Positions 10,693-23,255 of a stretch of 64,000 nt of DNA are shown piece by piece. Made by a program: the position numbers and the translations under genes. This stretch comes from Thelephora terrestris (taxonomy: Eukaryota > Basidiomycota > Agaricomycetes > Thelephorales > Thelephoraceae): positions 1,054,001-1,118,000 of the forward strand of contig WIUZ02000012.1 of the NCBI GenBank assembly GCA_015956445.1, in the 5' to 3' direction. The notes under the pieces were generated by a model, which saw only the letters and a program-made list of their open reading frames with translations, did no database searches and had not been told where the DNA came from. Each line of letters starts with the position of its first letter. The first letter of the stretch is position 1.

Positions 10693-12500
10693 ACATGGTG
10701 TCACCATCTTCGGCGCTCAGCTGAACGACTAGTTCAAGCCGATAGGAAGAGATGCCTTTGAGCAGACCGATCAGCCTCCCAGATGTCACCGAACTGCGGA
10801 ACACCTGGTCCCACATCTCCATCACCAGGTGACTGCTCGGTAGCACTCTCGACGTAGTCGGCGAGCGACCCTCCGTCTCCCTCATCAGACCCCTGGGAGG
10901 GATCCTGTCTTGCGAGGCGAAGCTGGTGTCGGAGTTGGATCTCTGACTCGACCTGTCGGTAAGGACGGTTGACCTGATATTGGAATCCTCCCTCTCCTTG
11001 ACCAGACTGGTCACCATCCGACTCAACTGGTCGAGGGTAAGGGTTAGCCGATGGAGCCATGCGATGAGCAAGACGGCGTCGAGAGCGCCTGCAACGTTGC
11101 CCCTTAGTCACCGGACGTACCTCGGCAACCCTCGGAGTATCCTCAGCCTGATCGATGACCATGACCTCATCCTTGATCTTGACCAGCTGACTGATCGGCT
11201 GCAGTACCCAGCGCCCACAGTTCTCCTTGTCGGACTTGGCCAAAGTGGAAGCAGGAGCCGGAGTCGGAACGGGAATCACGTTCTCGATCGGAGGCGTAGC
11301 GTAGGATGACGGGTTAGGCGATGGAAGTACCACTTCGTCGGCGTACTCCAACTTGAACGGAACGTCGGCTGTCCCCTGACCAACCAACACAGGACCCTCC
11401 TTGCAGTTGCAGGTCTTGTCCTGCAAGGACGAGACTTGCGCTGTCAACACGGCCACCACGTCTTCGAGTTGTTCAGTCTAGAAGAAGTCTCTCAGTCATT
11501 GCATAAACCTGCAAAGACTGAAAGCACCTTTTCATCCCCCCTGGCCAACGCACCCTTAATGTTGTTATCCCGAACCTTCAGACCGGTGATCAACTCTTGA
11601 TGGTTAGCCACCATCGCCTCTAACGCTTCATTCGTCCCCTGCTGGAAGGTGGCCATAGTTGTCAGGCCGACGCGACCTCTACAGTTCAATAGCACTCTTG
11701 CTATCCAAACCTATCACACGCAGGGATCAAACACACAGTTATAACCCTGTTGCAAACCCAGGGATATCGGAAGTCTCTTCACGGACTAGATTGGAGAAGA
11801 GGAGAAAGAAGGAGACAAGGGTCTTCAGGCACTCTTGCTCTAAGCACACAGCAGTAGAGGTCACGGAGAGTCTGATGATAACAAATCTAAGGAGTACAGG
11901 CTAAACTACTCTGAGTATATATACTACTTAGATTTGTGACGTGACAGTGACATGTAACTACACTAATGATACAAACACAGACAAACATGGTCCGTGCACA
12001 GCACTGCACGGTCTGTGCGTTACGTGGTGACTAATGCTACAAATTATCAGCTGATAAACGAAAGTGTGGCGGCCAATAGCAATTTGAGAGCATTACAAAG
12101 CAGTTACAAAGCATGACGTAGCCTGGGAATGTTCGGAAGGAATGTGGGTATGACTGACTAACAGCCAATGGCAAAAGGGGAGCATATGACTAAGAAATAG
12201 GGGCATATGATGTCATGTGGGTCATGCGCAGTAAACAATAGAAATGATGACTCAACTCCTGAGTCGTGGAAGGGGCGTGGCATTTGGTATATAACCAAAG
12301 GGGGTTGGATGACTGGTCTCCCAACAAATCCTCCTTTGTTATACACATCCAACATGCCTCGTGCTCAAACTCGTGTTCCCACCCGCCGCTCTACTTCTTA
12401 CTCTCCTGTTCAGGAGAACAACTTCAATATTGACCGCTTCTCTCACGCTCGTCATGATGCTTCTCGTCCTTATCCCACTTTGGGAAACGTCATGGACTGG

Positions 12501-13505
12501 TGAACTAGCCACAAAGCCTTCGGAGTCCGAGAGGGCAGAGATGGCAGTTAGAAGGTCGGGTCCTCAGTTCAGAGGTGCGAGCCTCTAGGGAATCTGCGGG
12601 AAGCGAATGAACAGCAAGAGGGAAAGTCGGGATACGAACGGGAGAACGAGGCAGAGGACAACGGGAAAGCCAGAGAACGAAACTACCGATAACAAACAAG
12701 GGGAAACGTCGGGATACGTCGGGACAACAGAGTCAGAAATTGGAACACCAGCGGGACACGAGAGACCAGAGGGACAACGAGAACGAGGGCGAGACGACGA
12801 GGGAACCGAAGGGAGGACCGTAGCAACGCTGCTAGGCCTCAGAAGAGAGAGAGGGAACGCTGCTGATTGATTCTCTGGTCTATCGAATACAGGGGCTTTT
12901 ATATACAATGCTAAGGGCTCTGAGAACGAAGGGAACCAAAGGGAACGAACCAAAATGATGTCAAGAGACCTTATGACGAGTCTATGACATAGGGAAGGCG
13001 GGGGATCGAAGGGAATGATGAAGGAAAGGAATGTGGTTGAGAAACGAACCAGAGGGAGGTCTGGAGTCGCAAGCAGGGCGATCGATCGAGACGTTATCGG
13101 GATGCAGAGAATGGAGATAGGGAGATGAGAACTAAAGATATAAAACGTACTGAAAAGTCGGGACACAATCGGGACTGATCGGGACGTGATCGGGAGGGAA
13201 TGTGAAGGAAACAAAGTCCTAGGGATACTAAATGCTAAGAAACGCAGGTCGCAGGTCGCAGGTCGAGGGGGCGCAGGTCGCAGGTCTAAGTCGCAGGTCG
13301 CAGGTCGAAAGGGGAAAATGTCGGGATGTCGCGATGTCGCGAAGGGGGATAAGAAGAGAGGGAAGTGTAGCGAAGCAAAGGGACAGCGAATCCTCATCGG
13401 GACAGTCGAGAATGCTGAGGGAAGTCATCTAGACCTCGCGCAGCGGTTGTCGATAGTCGAGAGAAGGTCGCGATTCCGAATAGTGTCCGAAATACGGTCA
13501 CGACA
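12501..13505 (+). mobile_element. LTR3-1, probable solo LTR in an F1 exon
   Basis: 1005-bp purine-rich sequence starting TGAACTAGCC and ending GTCACGACA, flanked by CTGG on the left and CCGG on the right, where other F1 copies have a single CCGG. An internal TATA-like TTTTATATAC lies near 12897. No matching second LTR or coding region was found nearby. TG...CA ends with a short target duplication suggest a solo LTR; a 4-bp duplication is on the short side for that class. Confidence 0.7.
13245..13308. repeat. Short tandem repeat, unit CGCAGGT
   Basis: About eight imperfect copies of the 7-bp unit CGCAGGT inside LTR3-1. The other LTR3 copy does not show this array, so the expansion happened in this copy. 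Confidence 0.8.
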
Positions 13506-15347
13506 CCGGACCGCCACCGCCGACCCTAATGAGGGTTTTACCGACTTAGGTTCGGGATGCCGGTTGACATATTTGGCGTGTCTACTGACGTTCCGTTTTA
13601 GGCTTTAGGGATTTTATCCAGGCTTCTCGTAGGGTGTCTCGGCGCAAGTTGGCGTGCATTGAGACGAACCCCTATGCGACCGAACTCCTTAACAGGGGTG
13701 TCGAGTTCGTCACTGAGACCAATGAGACCTTCAACTCTGTGTTGGAGGCCAGCGTTATCCATACGGGTAACGTTGGGTCCATGTTGATGGATGAGATTGC
13801 TCATGTCAATGAGCGAGTTGATGGTCGTCGCGAAGAGATCGAGAAGTTGGAGAAGGAGTTCCTTGGATGTCACGAGGGCATCTTGAAGATTGAAGATGAG
13901 CAAGAGCAACATAGTATGGCGATCGACAGGTTGAAGGTAAATGTGGGGTCGGGAGATATTGGACATCTCTAACCTAACATTTCCTTTAGGGAGAGGTGAT
14001 CACACTGAAGGACTTGGTCCGGAGTCTCATTACAAAGACTGGGGAGTAGGAAGACAATAAGGTACTGGGACTGGGATCGAGGATAATTGTCACCTTCTAA
14101 CCCTGTTCCTTTTAGGTCCGCCTTACTCGTCGTGTCTCCGAGTTGACCGGGGAAGTCCGGGATCTCCAGAGGAGGTGTAACGAGCCAGAGGTCCGAGTCG
14201 AAGAAGAGGGGTTGGAGGTTCTGCATCGGGCCAGGTCGCCGATAGTCCCTAACCAGGCTGAGTCGCCGCCCGCTTGTTTGTTGGTTCGTCACGAGAACAG
14301 GTTGGTTCCCATCGATGATGAGGTCATTGAAATTGGGAGCGACGAATTCTATCAGAACGTAGGAGTTGTCCGTAGGGATACTCCTCGTCCTGAGTTCGTT
14401 TCTACTCCTTGGGGTAGTCGCCGTCAATGGCCTGCCTTGGAGTATGATCCGTACGCCGAGTTCGTTCCCGATAGTGAACCAAACTCTGATACGGAGCTTC
14501 CAGATTACGATGACTTGTCGGACGTGGATCCAAACGAGATCCGGGAGCAGAACTGGTTGAACGAGGAGTTGGTGAGATCAGCATTGGAAGTAGTACAAAG
14601 GATCCGAAGAGATATTGATTAGATAACTCTTTTGTACTGTTGGCTTCCAATGAATCTTCTTTCTTGTCTATTGCGTGTGATCCATGGGTCGTTAAGCATA
14701 ATGGTTTTCATAAGTCCAATCCAAGGGTCAGATTAATAAGCCGGTTGACTTCTGCGAGAGGTCAGCACGCGTCGCTTATTAATACATCCCTTGTTGTCAG
14801 TAGCCTGAATATCTACTAGTCGTCCAGGGGCAACGGAGGGCCAGGTAGGGGGGATCTTCATATGAGGGTCCGCCGGTACATGTTCACGTATTATACCTCG
14901 GGTCTTCTGGGGTATCTTGACTAGTAGCACGTTCCACGTATTGGACTTTGAATTGTTAAGCATAGGGCATACTGCATAATAAACAGTTTACCGCCGTGTT
15001 TAGGGCAAGGCACCAACTGACTTAGTGGTGATGAGGCGTTTAATAAAGAAAATAAAAGGGGGTAAACGACGAAATCATCACAATAGTCTCCTTTATCAGA
15101 AGACCCTCCGTTGACAGACGAAGGACGTCTGCCTTCGCCTCCTTCGCCTCGCACTCCAATTGTTCAACCTAGGCAGTTTGATTAGTCGAGAGTCATACTC
15201 AAATATTCAAATGGAAAACCTACTCGGCTTTCCCCCTCTCGAATGAGCAACCACAACAACGAGGTGGAAGTGGTGGCGTGGCGTACGGCCCGAGGAACGG
15301 TTGCCCCGTGCTCCAACAGGTCCTGATCATAGATCTCCCTTTGCAGG

Positions 15348-15845
15348 CACTGGGGGCAAGGGCCCAAATACCTACCAGGTACATTGTGGTTACAGTCAAC
15401 AAGTGATCCCAAGGTGCCCAGTGGGTAAAAATCAGGTACATTCAAAATGTGCCCAAAAATGTGAATTTAATATTACCGCTGGGCAAATACTGATCGCATT
15501 TACAATGTACCCAGTCATGTGACCATAATGCACCAAAACGCATGTCCTAGGCATATTTCAAATACATTTGATTCACATTGTAAAATCAACAACATTCAAA
15601 ATGTGTTCACAATGTACCCCACCAATTCCTCCACATGTTGAATACATTGTGAATGTGATCGTTGATCGCATTCAAAACACCTTTTAGGGCAAGTTTTGAA
15701 TGCAATCTACATGTTCGGTGATGGCAAAATTTGATTCACATGATGGAGTACATTCAAAATGTGTTCACAATGTACCCACTTTTTGACTGGGACCACAATG
15801 TAATCACAATGTGCCTGGTGGGTATTCAGGCCCTTGCCCCCAGTG
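15348..15845. mobile_element. Palindromic CACTG element P-B (498 bp)
   Basis: Begins CACTGGGGGCAAGGGCCC and ends with its reverse complement, flanked by the 3-bp duplication AGG. It lies in exon 2 of the F2-a gene. The central part is less well paired than the arms. A decayed relative of its interior lies at about 21560-21935. Confidence 0.8.
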
Positions 15846-17635
15846 AGGGTGTACCAGAGCTCCTTCTTGATCGGATGATCCAGTTCTCCGAACCTACCCC
15901 GCATCTGGAAGGCCACCTTCTCAGCGATCATGGTACGGACCCAGAGCTCGTCGTCCCAGGTCAATCCCATCAAATGAGGGATCGTCTCCCGGAGACGTTT
16001 GGCATCCACCCAATTGACGACCTCCAAAATCTAGAAGCCATTAGCTCGACTTCAATGCCGAAAGAACGGACCTCTACCTAGAGGAAGGAGTTAGCGCTAA
16101 TACAAGAAGCCCTAGCTCTCCCCCATACCTGATCATCTGTGGTATAGGGAGTCCCCGCCTCATTGGTGTAGGTCTTGCGAGCGGCGGCACGACGGTCGAT
16201 ACGGGAGATGGTAGAGATCCCATTGGCGACTTGGTAGGTATGGTTGTTGGGGAAAGACATTTTGGTGAGAAGATGGGGAAGTTGCTGGTGTTGCTGATCA
16301 AGGATGGCTCCAAGAAGATGTCCTTCTTATAGCCTAGATCAGCGATCCTTCACGTGACCTACCTCGACGCACCTCATTGGTCCGGGTCACATCAACTTCC
16401 GCCCCTGTACCATCATTGTTGGCTTACTATATCAAGCTGACACCTCGGCCCACGGGACGGCCTTGGAAGAACTTTGTTCCGGAACGCCTAGAACACGTGC
16501 GCCCTAAAAATAGGTCTCATGACCTTGATGACCCCTTTACAAACCCCTTTTACAACCCTGATGACTCATTTATGACATCACGATAACGACCAACCCTGGA
16601 TCCTGATCACACACGTGGACAGTCACATCACAGTCTCCTAACCAGAGGAAGGAATCACCGTTAATTGCTAGGAGTGCCTTAGACTCCTTTTGGTTAGCCA
16701 AGCGAATGTGGAAGTAGCCGTTAGCGTGAAACACTGGCAAATCTGTAATCCCTCATGTCCCATGAGTCTAGGCCCGACCTCCTCATGTTCGGACGTACGT
16801 TGAGGTTGCCACTATTCCGTGATGCTGTTACCGCCTACAGACAACAAGGGATGTTGAATGGTCTCTATCTTTGGCCTCTCCAAAGGAAGCATCCAAGAAG
16901 ATTCTCACCCGACCCTTGGGTGTGATCCCCAGGTACGAACTTTCATGACCCCATGCCCCTCTTTCTTTAGGACTAGTGTTATCTTTACCCCTATGTTTCA
17001 TGCGGACATTCGTTATCTCTTATGCAACCCTTCACACGCTAGTAAGGCCCTTTGTCCTTTATTCTCCCACGCATCATATTTGTTCGCTTCCCTTACTTAG
17101 CATTCTCACACTCCTCATCTCCCTTTGTTCTGGCTTGATAAGGGTATATTAGGGTATTGACGTCATGGCCACTCCTTTAGTATAAGTAGCAACTGTGGCT
17201 GTATCGTAGTACCTTAGTTTTGTTACCTCTGGAAATCCTCTGCCCTTCTCAGCCCAGTTGCAGTTAAGGACAAGTCAGAGTTTCTTGTTTGAACACAAGG
17301 CATCCCCCATCTGCTCTCCCTCCCGCTCTGCGCCTCAACTGCACCTCATAACTATAAGAATCCCAGCATTCATATTAGAACACCTCGAGCGTCCAGTCAA
17401 TCACCTGGTGGAGTCATCAATCCTGTTGTAGGGATAAACCCTTGTCTGTTAAACTGAACGAAGTACAGTTTAGGTTGGGTTTCTCTTTAGGATTTTGACC
17501 TGACTTGTAGTGACCTCGGACAACCTACCGGAAGAATAGAGAAGTGATCTTTCTCTCACAGCTAGTTGGGCTAGTGAGTACTCTGCGGAGTCGGCTCAGT
17601 GCACTGGTAGTTGTTGGGGTAGAGTGGCCCTGACA

Positions 17636-18312
17636 TGCTTGGCACTCCGCAGGAGGTTGGTGGAAGAGGATGTTTGGTGCGCAAAAGGGGACAGGTTTGG
17701 ATGGGCAGAATGTGGGTGAAGGAATGGAGGGAAAATGGGGAAGTTGGAGGTGATGGTGTAGCCAAGACGCAAAGTCCAACAAAATTGGCCCATGCACCCG
17801 CCCAGGCACTCGGTGCAGTACCTACGATGAGTACATGTGGTACTGACGTGTGTTTACTTATCCTGCAGTGAAAACACGTACTGATGGGCGTGCGTGCGAG
17901 TTCCCACAGTGGTAGCACATCTGTCAGGGTTAAAAGCCTAGGCATATCCTGATGTCAGAGGATCAGTGTTGAAGATAACAAGGGGCTGGGAGAAATTTCC
18001 AGGGATTTGAGGAGTAGAGGTAGAGGGATCTGGGTGTAGAGGGATAGAGGGGGTTTGTTCTCTGGATTAATCATCAGAAAAGATGGCATAAGGTTATCTG
18101 AGGTTATTCCTTACCTAATTTTTTGACCTACATCAAACAATCACAAAATAACCAATGAAAGGTGAATAGGGTGAAATAATCGACAAATAATGTCACTGCC
18201 ACCTATTCTGATGATACCTATAATCACTGAGAGACTGATGGCAGTATAATTGAGGGTTCACACTTCAGGCAATTTTTTGGCCCATCAAATGGAAGGAAGG
18301 GCAAGATTAGGA
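17636..18312. other. Short unique stretch between F2-a and F1 copy C2
   Basis: About 680 bp with no recognisable gene or repeat. It is the target DNA into which the neighbouring F2 and F1 elements inserted. Open frames here have no recognisable features. Confidence 0.4.
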
Positions 18313-20729
18313 TGTGATGATTTCGCCGTTTACCCCCTTTATTTTCATTCATTTAACGCCTCATCACCACTAAGTCAGTTGGTGCCTTGCCCTAAACACG
18401 GCGGTAAACTGTTTATTATGCAGTATGCCCTATGCTTAACGACTCAAAGTCCAATACGTGGAACGTGCTACTAGTCAAGATACCCCAGAAGACCCGAGGT
18501 ATAATACGTGAACATGTACCGGCGGACCTTCATACGAAGATCCCCCCTACCTGGCCCTCCGTTGCCCCTGGACGACTAGTAGATATTCAGGCTACCGACA
18601 ACAAGGGATGTATTAATAAGCGACGCGCGCTGACCTCTCGCAGAAGTCAACCGGCTTATTAATCTGACCCTTGGATTGGACTTATGAAAATCATTATGCT
18701 TTACGACTCATGGATCACGCGCAATAGAAAATAGAAAGAAGATTCCTTGGAAGTCAAATAGTACAAAAGAGTTATTTAATCAATATCTCTGCGTATCCTC
18801 TGTACTACTTCCAAGGCCGATCGCACCAACTCCTCATTCACCCAGTTCTGCTCCCGGATCTCATTCGGGTCCACGTCCGACAGGTCATCGTAATCTGGAA
18901 GCTCTGTGTCAGAGTTCGGTTCGCTATCAGGAACGAACTCGGCATACGGATCATACTCCAGAGCAGGCCATTGACGGCGACTACCCCAAGGAGTAGAAAC
19001 GAATTCAGGACGAGGAGTGTCCCTACGGACGACTCCTACGTTCTGATAGAATTCGTCGCTCCCGATCTCAATGACCTCATCATCGATCGGAACCAACCTG
19101 TTTTCGTGGCGAACCAACAAACAAGCGGGCGGCGACTCAGCCCGGTTAGGGATGATCGGCGACCCGGCCCGATACGGAACCTCCGGCTCCTCTTCTTCGA
19201 CTTGGACCTCCGGCTCGTTACACCTTCTCTGGAGATCCCGGACCTCTCCGGTCAATTCGGAGACACGACGAGTAAGGCGAACCTAAAACGAATAGGGTTA
19301 GAAGATATCAAAAACCTTCAACCCCTACTCGTTACCTTATCATCCTCCAACTCTCCAGTCTTGGCAACGAGGCTCCGGACCAAGTCCTTCAATGTGATCA
19401 CCTCTCCCTAAAGGAAATGTTGGGTTAGAGATGTCCAATATCTCCCGACCCCACATTTACCTTCAACCTGTCGATCGCCATACCATGCTGCTCCTGCTCA
19501 TCTTCAATCTTTAAGATGCCCTCATGACATCCAAGGAACTCCTTCTCCAACTTCTCGATCTCTTCTCGACGACCATCAACTCGCTCATTTACATGAGCAA
19601 TCTCATCCATCAACATGGACCCAACGTTACCCGTATGGATAACGCTGGCCTCCAACACAGAGTTGAAGGTCTCATTGGTCTCGGTGACGAACTCGACGCC
19701 CCTGTTAAGGAGTTCGGTCGCATAAGGGTTCGTCTCAATACGCGCCAACTTGCGCCGAGACACCCTACGAGAAGCCTGGATAAAATCCCTGAAACCTAAA
19801 AGGAGTTAGCTTGGTTTCCTGAATCGGAATGCGCAAGCAGGGCCCCCACCTAAGTCGGTAAAACCCTCATTAGGGTCTGCGGTGGCGGTCCGGTCCATAA
19901 CGGCTCCCAAGGTGGGATAAGGGCGGGAAGCATCCCGGCGAGCATGAGAGAAGCGGTCAATGTTGAAGTTGTTCTCCTGAACAGGAGAGTAGGAAGAAGA
20001 GCGACGGGTGGGAACACGAGTAGAGGCTCGAGGCATGTTGGCTGTGTGTAACAAAGGTGGGTTTGTTGGAAGACCAGTCATCCAACCCCCTTTGGTTATA
20101 TACCAAATGCCATGCCCCTTCCACGACTCAGGAGTTGAGTCATCATTTCTATTGTTTACTGCGCATGACCCACATGACATCATATGCCCCTATCTTTAGT
20201 CATATGCTCCCCTTTTGCTATTGGCTGTTAGTCAGTCATACCCACATTCCCTCCGAACATTCCCAGGCTACGTCATGCTTTGTAATTGCTCTGTAATGCT
20301 CTCAAATTGCTATTGGCCGCCACACTTTCGTTTATCAGCTGATAATTTGTAGCATTAGTCACCACATAAAGCACAGACCATGCAGTGCTGCGCACGGACC
20401 ATGTTTATCTGTGTTTGTATCCATAGTGTAGTTACATGTCACTGTCACGTCACAAATCTAAGTAGTATATATACTCAGAGTAGTTTAGCCTGTACTCCTT
20501 AGATTTGTTATCATCAGACTCTCCGTGACCTCTACTGCTGTGTGCTTAGAGCAAGAGTGTTTGAAGACCCTTGTCTCCTTCTTTCTCCCCCTCTCTAATC
20601 TAGTCTGTGAAGAGACTTCCGATATCCCTGGGTTTGCAACAGGGCTATAACTGTGTGTTTGACCCCTGAGTGTGATAGGTTTGGATAACAAGAGTGTTAT
20701 TGAACTGTAGAGGTCGCGTCGGCCTGACA
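18313..20729 (-). mobile_element. F1 copy C2, complete
   Basis: 2417-bp F1 element in reverse orientation, reading TGTGATGATTTCGCCG at the left end and GTCGGCCTGACA at the right end. The target duplication TAGGA is perfect on both sides. No insertion interrupts it. Confidence 0.92.
18776..20036 (-). CDS. F1 gene, copy C2, intact coiled-coil protein of unknown function
   Basis: Four-exon gene with the same layout as the copy at 43404. Exon 1 begins MPRASTRVPTRRSSSYS at 20036. Exon 2 carries SRRKLARIETNPYATELL and the heptad-rich HVNERVDGRREEIEKLEKEF stretch. Exon 3 is a 24-residue piece, GEVITLKDLVRSL... Exon 4 starts VRLTRRVSELTGEVRDL and ends QRIRRDID at 18776. No stop or frameshift was seen. 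Intron 1 is of the GTGGGGGCCC type shared with C5 and C6, unlike C1, C3 and C4. Confidence 0.75.
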
Positions 20730-23255
20730 TAGGATATGACTTGTACTCCCTGCATCATGGAAACAGAAATCACTTTAATGTACTTTTGAGTGATCAAAAG
20801 TTAAAAAGTGATCAAAGTTCCATGCCACTTTGAGAGCACATGGAATGCGTGGATCCACCTCTAAAGCTCTTTTGAAGTGGCGTATTCACTTCGAAAGTTG
20901 TTCAAGCGCCTAATATGACAGCCCAAGTTTTGACCCTTTCACTTGCTTTAGCTTAGTTCTAGTTTTTAATGGGGTAGAAACAAATGTATTGCACACGTGC
21001 TATAGTAACTACAGCTAACTACAGATATTAAGCAACCATTGACTATATTGAGTGGTTGTGAAAGGAGTGGAAAGTTTTGAGCAAGGGGGTTGATCAACTT
21101 AGGTGAAGGGTGGGGAGAGAGAGAGGTTTAAGTAGATGTTGACCAAGTTGTCTGCCAATGGACAAGAGTTGCTGAGGGAGCCAATATAAACTGTCAGTGT
21201 AGGTCTTGTCGATCACAAGTGAAGGAGACATATGCACTGACGCTGCCCATCCAGCAAGGCATTGGTGAAGAGTGAGGCCATGGTGATCATTATTATTGAC
21301 TGTCTGGATGCTGTCCATGACACTGGGAGCAAGGGGTCTAATAACCAGTGGGTTCAACATGTACCCACTGGGTATTTGACCCCTTGCCCCAGGGCTAGAC
21401 TTTTGGACAACACAGCCGCCCTCCTCCACCGCCAAGAATTTGCTCTTGGGCAGAACCTCATCAATGGGGCAATACTCCGATCCAATGATAATGAACTCAA
21501 GACCATCAATTCCCACTGACAAACACGACCACAAACTCACTGACAAGTCCTTGTGATCACTTGTTTACTGTGACTACCAAAATATGCCTAGGACATGCAT
21601 TTTGGTGTATCATGGTCACATGACTAACCAGTTACATTGTAAATGTGATCAGTATTTGCCAAGCAGTAATATTAAGTTCACATTTTTGGGCAAATGTTGA
21701 ATGTACCTGATTTTTACCCACTGGGCACATTGTGATCACTTGTTTACTGTGACTACAAGCCCAAAAATGTGAACTTAATATTACTGCTTGGCAAATACTG
21801 ATCACATTTACAATGTAACTGGTTAGTCATGTGACCATGATACACCAAAATGCATGTCCTAGGCATATTTTGAATACATTCAATTTACATTGTAAAATCA
21901 ACGACATTTGAAATGTGTTCACAATTTAACCACAATCTGTACTCAATCTCACCTGGGTACCACCCTCTGTTTGAATTTTCCATAGGCACTTACATAATAA
22001 ACATTTTCTTTCATGGAAATTTTTTAATTTTTAATTTGGTAATACCCATCATATTATGTCATCTTTTTATATTTGGAAATTTTCATTTTTAGGCAACTCC
22101 TAAATAGTTTCCCCATGCTATGCTTTGTACATATACCTGCAGAGGGGTATTTTTGTCTCTTACTTTCTTTCCCCCATCTGCAGTGACTTTAACGGACACA
22201 CTGGGTCTGACCGCTACCCCATCACCTCGAATGTTGGTTTCTATCCTCTGATCCATGAAGAAACCTTCATCTCAGCAATTGACATCTTTGTGGAAAGCAT
22301 GATTTCTGCTTCAAAGACAATGTGCAGGAGGGAACCCAAATCTTCAGGCAGCCAAACGGTTTGACAAAGAAGTCAAGTTGGTCCTCGGTACTGCTCAGAA
22401 AGCTTCAGACAAAGTAAGGACACAGCCCTCCCCCCATAACTTCCCCAGGGCCAAGGTCATGGACAAAAAACTCGAGTACCAGATCAAAAAGTCCAAAAGA
22501 TCACATGTGACAAAATATGCCTCTGAAGTCACCACCATTACCAACCTTCGGAGTTCAGCTTTGTCCATAAAGTTCATTGCCCATGAAAAATTGTGGTCCT
22601 TGAAAGCTGTAGTTAAACACTTGGTTCCACTTGTCTGGTCCCCTCACTGATAATCTTGAGACAATTGCCTCTAACTAAGACCAGAAGCAACATTGTCCCT
22701 TCCTCTCAGTGACAAATCAAGAAATTCTACACTTGTGAGTGAAGTAAGTGGCCGAGATTCTCTGATCTCCCTCCCATCCTTGTACACAACATAAAAGGGG
22801 GCAACCTCTGAAAAGATGAGGTCCCCAGGCAGATGCCTGATGCAAAGTTTGGGCTGTTGGATCCAAAAGCAGCCACCTTTGGTGAAGGTTCCCCCAGTGC
22901 GGAGCAGTATCTACAGCAGCCAAGGTGCGGAAGTAGGGCTCTTTTTCCATTGTGATTTCCTGCAGGTTTTAGTGATGAGACTCAGCCCCCAGATCAAGGA
23001 CCTTCAAAACATTGTTGAGTTGTTCTGTGACCAATCTGAACTCAGATTGGAGGGCCTGTGTAGAAGCAGTGAACTTTTTACCACTTGTGACAACCGATGA
23101 AGATTGGACAGGGGCATCTTTCTATCCTCACAATTCTAAAACCAATCCCCAACACCCAGGTGGCCTGTGATTACAAAGAACCCTCCAATGACAAGGCCGA
23201 TCAAATTGGGTTTACACCAACATCTCACTGCGCTGCTGACAGCTTACCTTAATTA
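20730..23255. other. Low-complexity and decayed repeat region
   Basis: No intact gene recognised. A 74-bp hairpin at 21321-21394 has the CACTGGGAGCAAGGGG-type ends of the palindromic elements. About 21560-21935 is a degenerate relative of the P-B interior (shared motifs such as CATGTCCTAGGCATAT). Open stretches at 22125-22650, for example SDFNGHTGSDRYPITS, could be exon remnants of an unrecognised gene. Confidence 0.45.

Larger units (their letters stand above)
12354..14622 (+). pseudogene. F1 gene copy in C1, broken
   Basis: Homologous to the intact F1 gene at 43404-44665. Exon 1 starts MPRAQTRVPTRRSTSYS at 12354 and is interrupted after NVMDW by the LTR3 insertion, resuming with TATADPNEGFTDLG near 13520. 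Exon 2 (SRRKLACIETNPYATELL...) and exon 4 (to RRDID at 14622) are open. Exon 3 ends in a premature TAG at about 14046-14048 (SLITKTGE-stop). It therefore carries two independent lesions and is the most decayed of the six F1 genes here. Confidence 0.8.
11660..15082 (+). mobile_element. F1 copy C1, inserted in F2-a and carrying LTR3
   Basis: Starts TGTCAGGCCGACGCGACC and ends CGAAATCATCACA. The 5-bp target duplication ATAGT is perfect (11655-11659 and 15083-15087). The span is 3423 bp; removing the LTR3 insertion (12501-13505 plus duplicated bases) gives about 2414 bp, the usual F1 size. Confidence 0.9.
10734..16260 (-). pseudogene. F2 gene copy a, split by a palindrome, an F1 element and LTR3
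   Basis: Same gene as the intact copy at 27893-29497. Exon 1 starts MSFPNNHTYQVANGIS at 16260. Exon 2 (LEVVNWVDAKRLRETIPHL...) is split by palindrome P-B. Exon 3 is split by the F1 copy C1 at an ATAGT target. The last exon, with NCKEGPVLVGQGTADVPF, reads open from about 11470 to the stop at 10734. Apart from the insertions the frame is largely maintained, so the disruption looks recent relative to point decay. It cannot make the normal protein. Confidence 0.75.
9569..17635 (-). mobile_element. F2-a: F2 element with three nested insertions
   Basis: F2 copy with its gene on the minus strand. The ends read TGTCAGGAAC at 9569 and GGCCCTGACA ending at 17635, giving a 7-bp terminal inverted repeat TGTCAGG/CCTGACA. 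The flanking 5-bp target duplication is TGCTT on both sides (9564-9568 and 17636-17640). Removing the nested palindromes at 9854 and 15348 and the F1 copy at 11660 leaves a core of about 3.3 kb, matching F2-b. No long direct repeats or polymerase-type genes lie inside. Confidence 0.85.

Noticed and set aside
13228-13428. Open frames over LTR3-1 with repeated Arg/Cys/Asp/Leu
   Set aside because: Produced by the 7-bp CGCAGGT tandem repeat and purine-rich composition, not by a gene.
21094-21546. 150-codon minus-strand open frame
   Set aside because: It runs straight through the 74-bp CACTG hairpin and has no recognisable domain, so it is probably chance.
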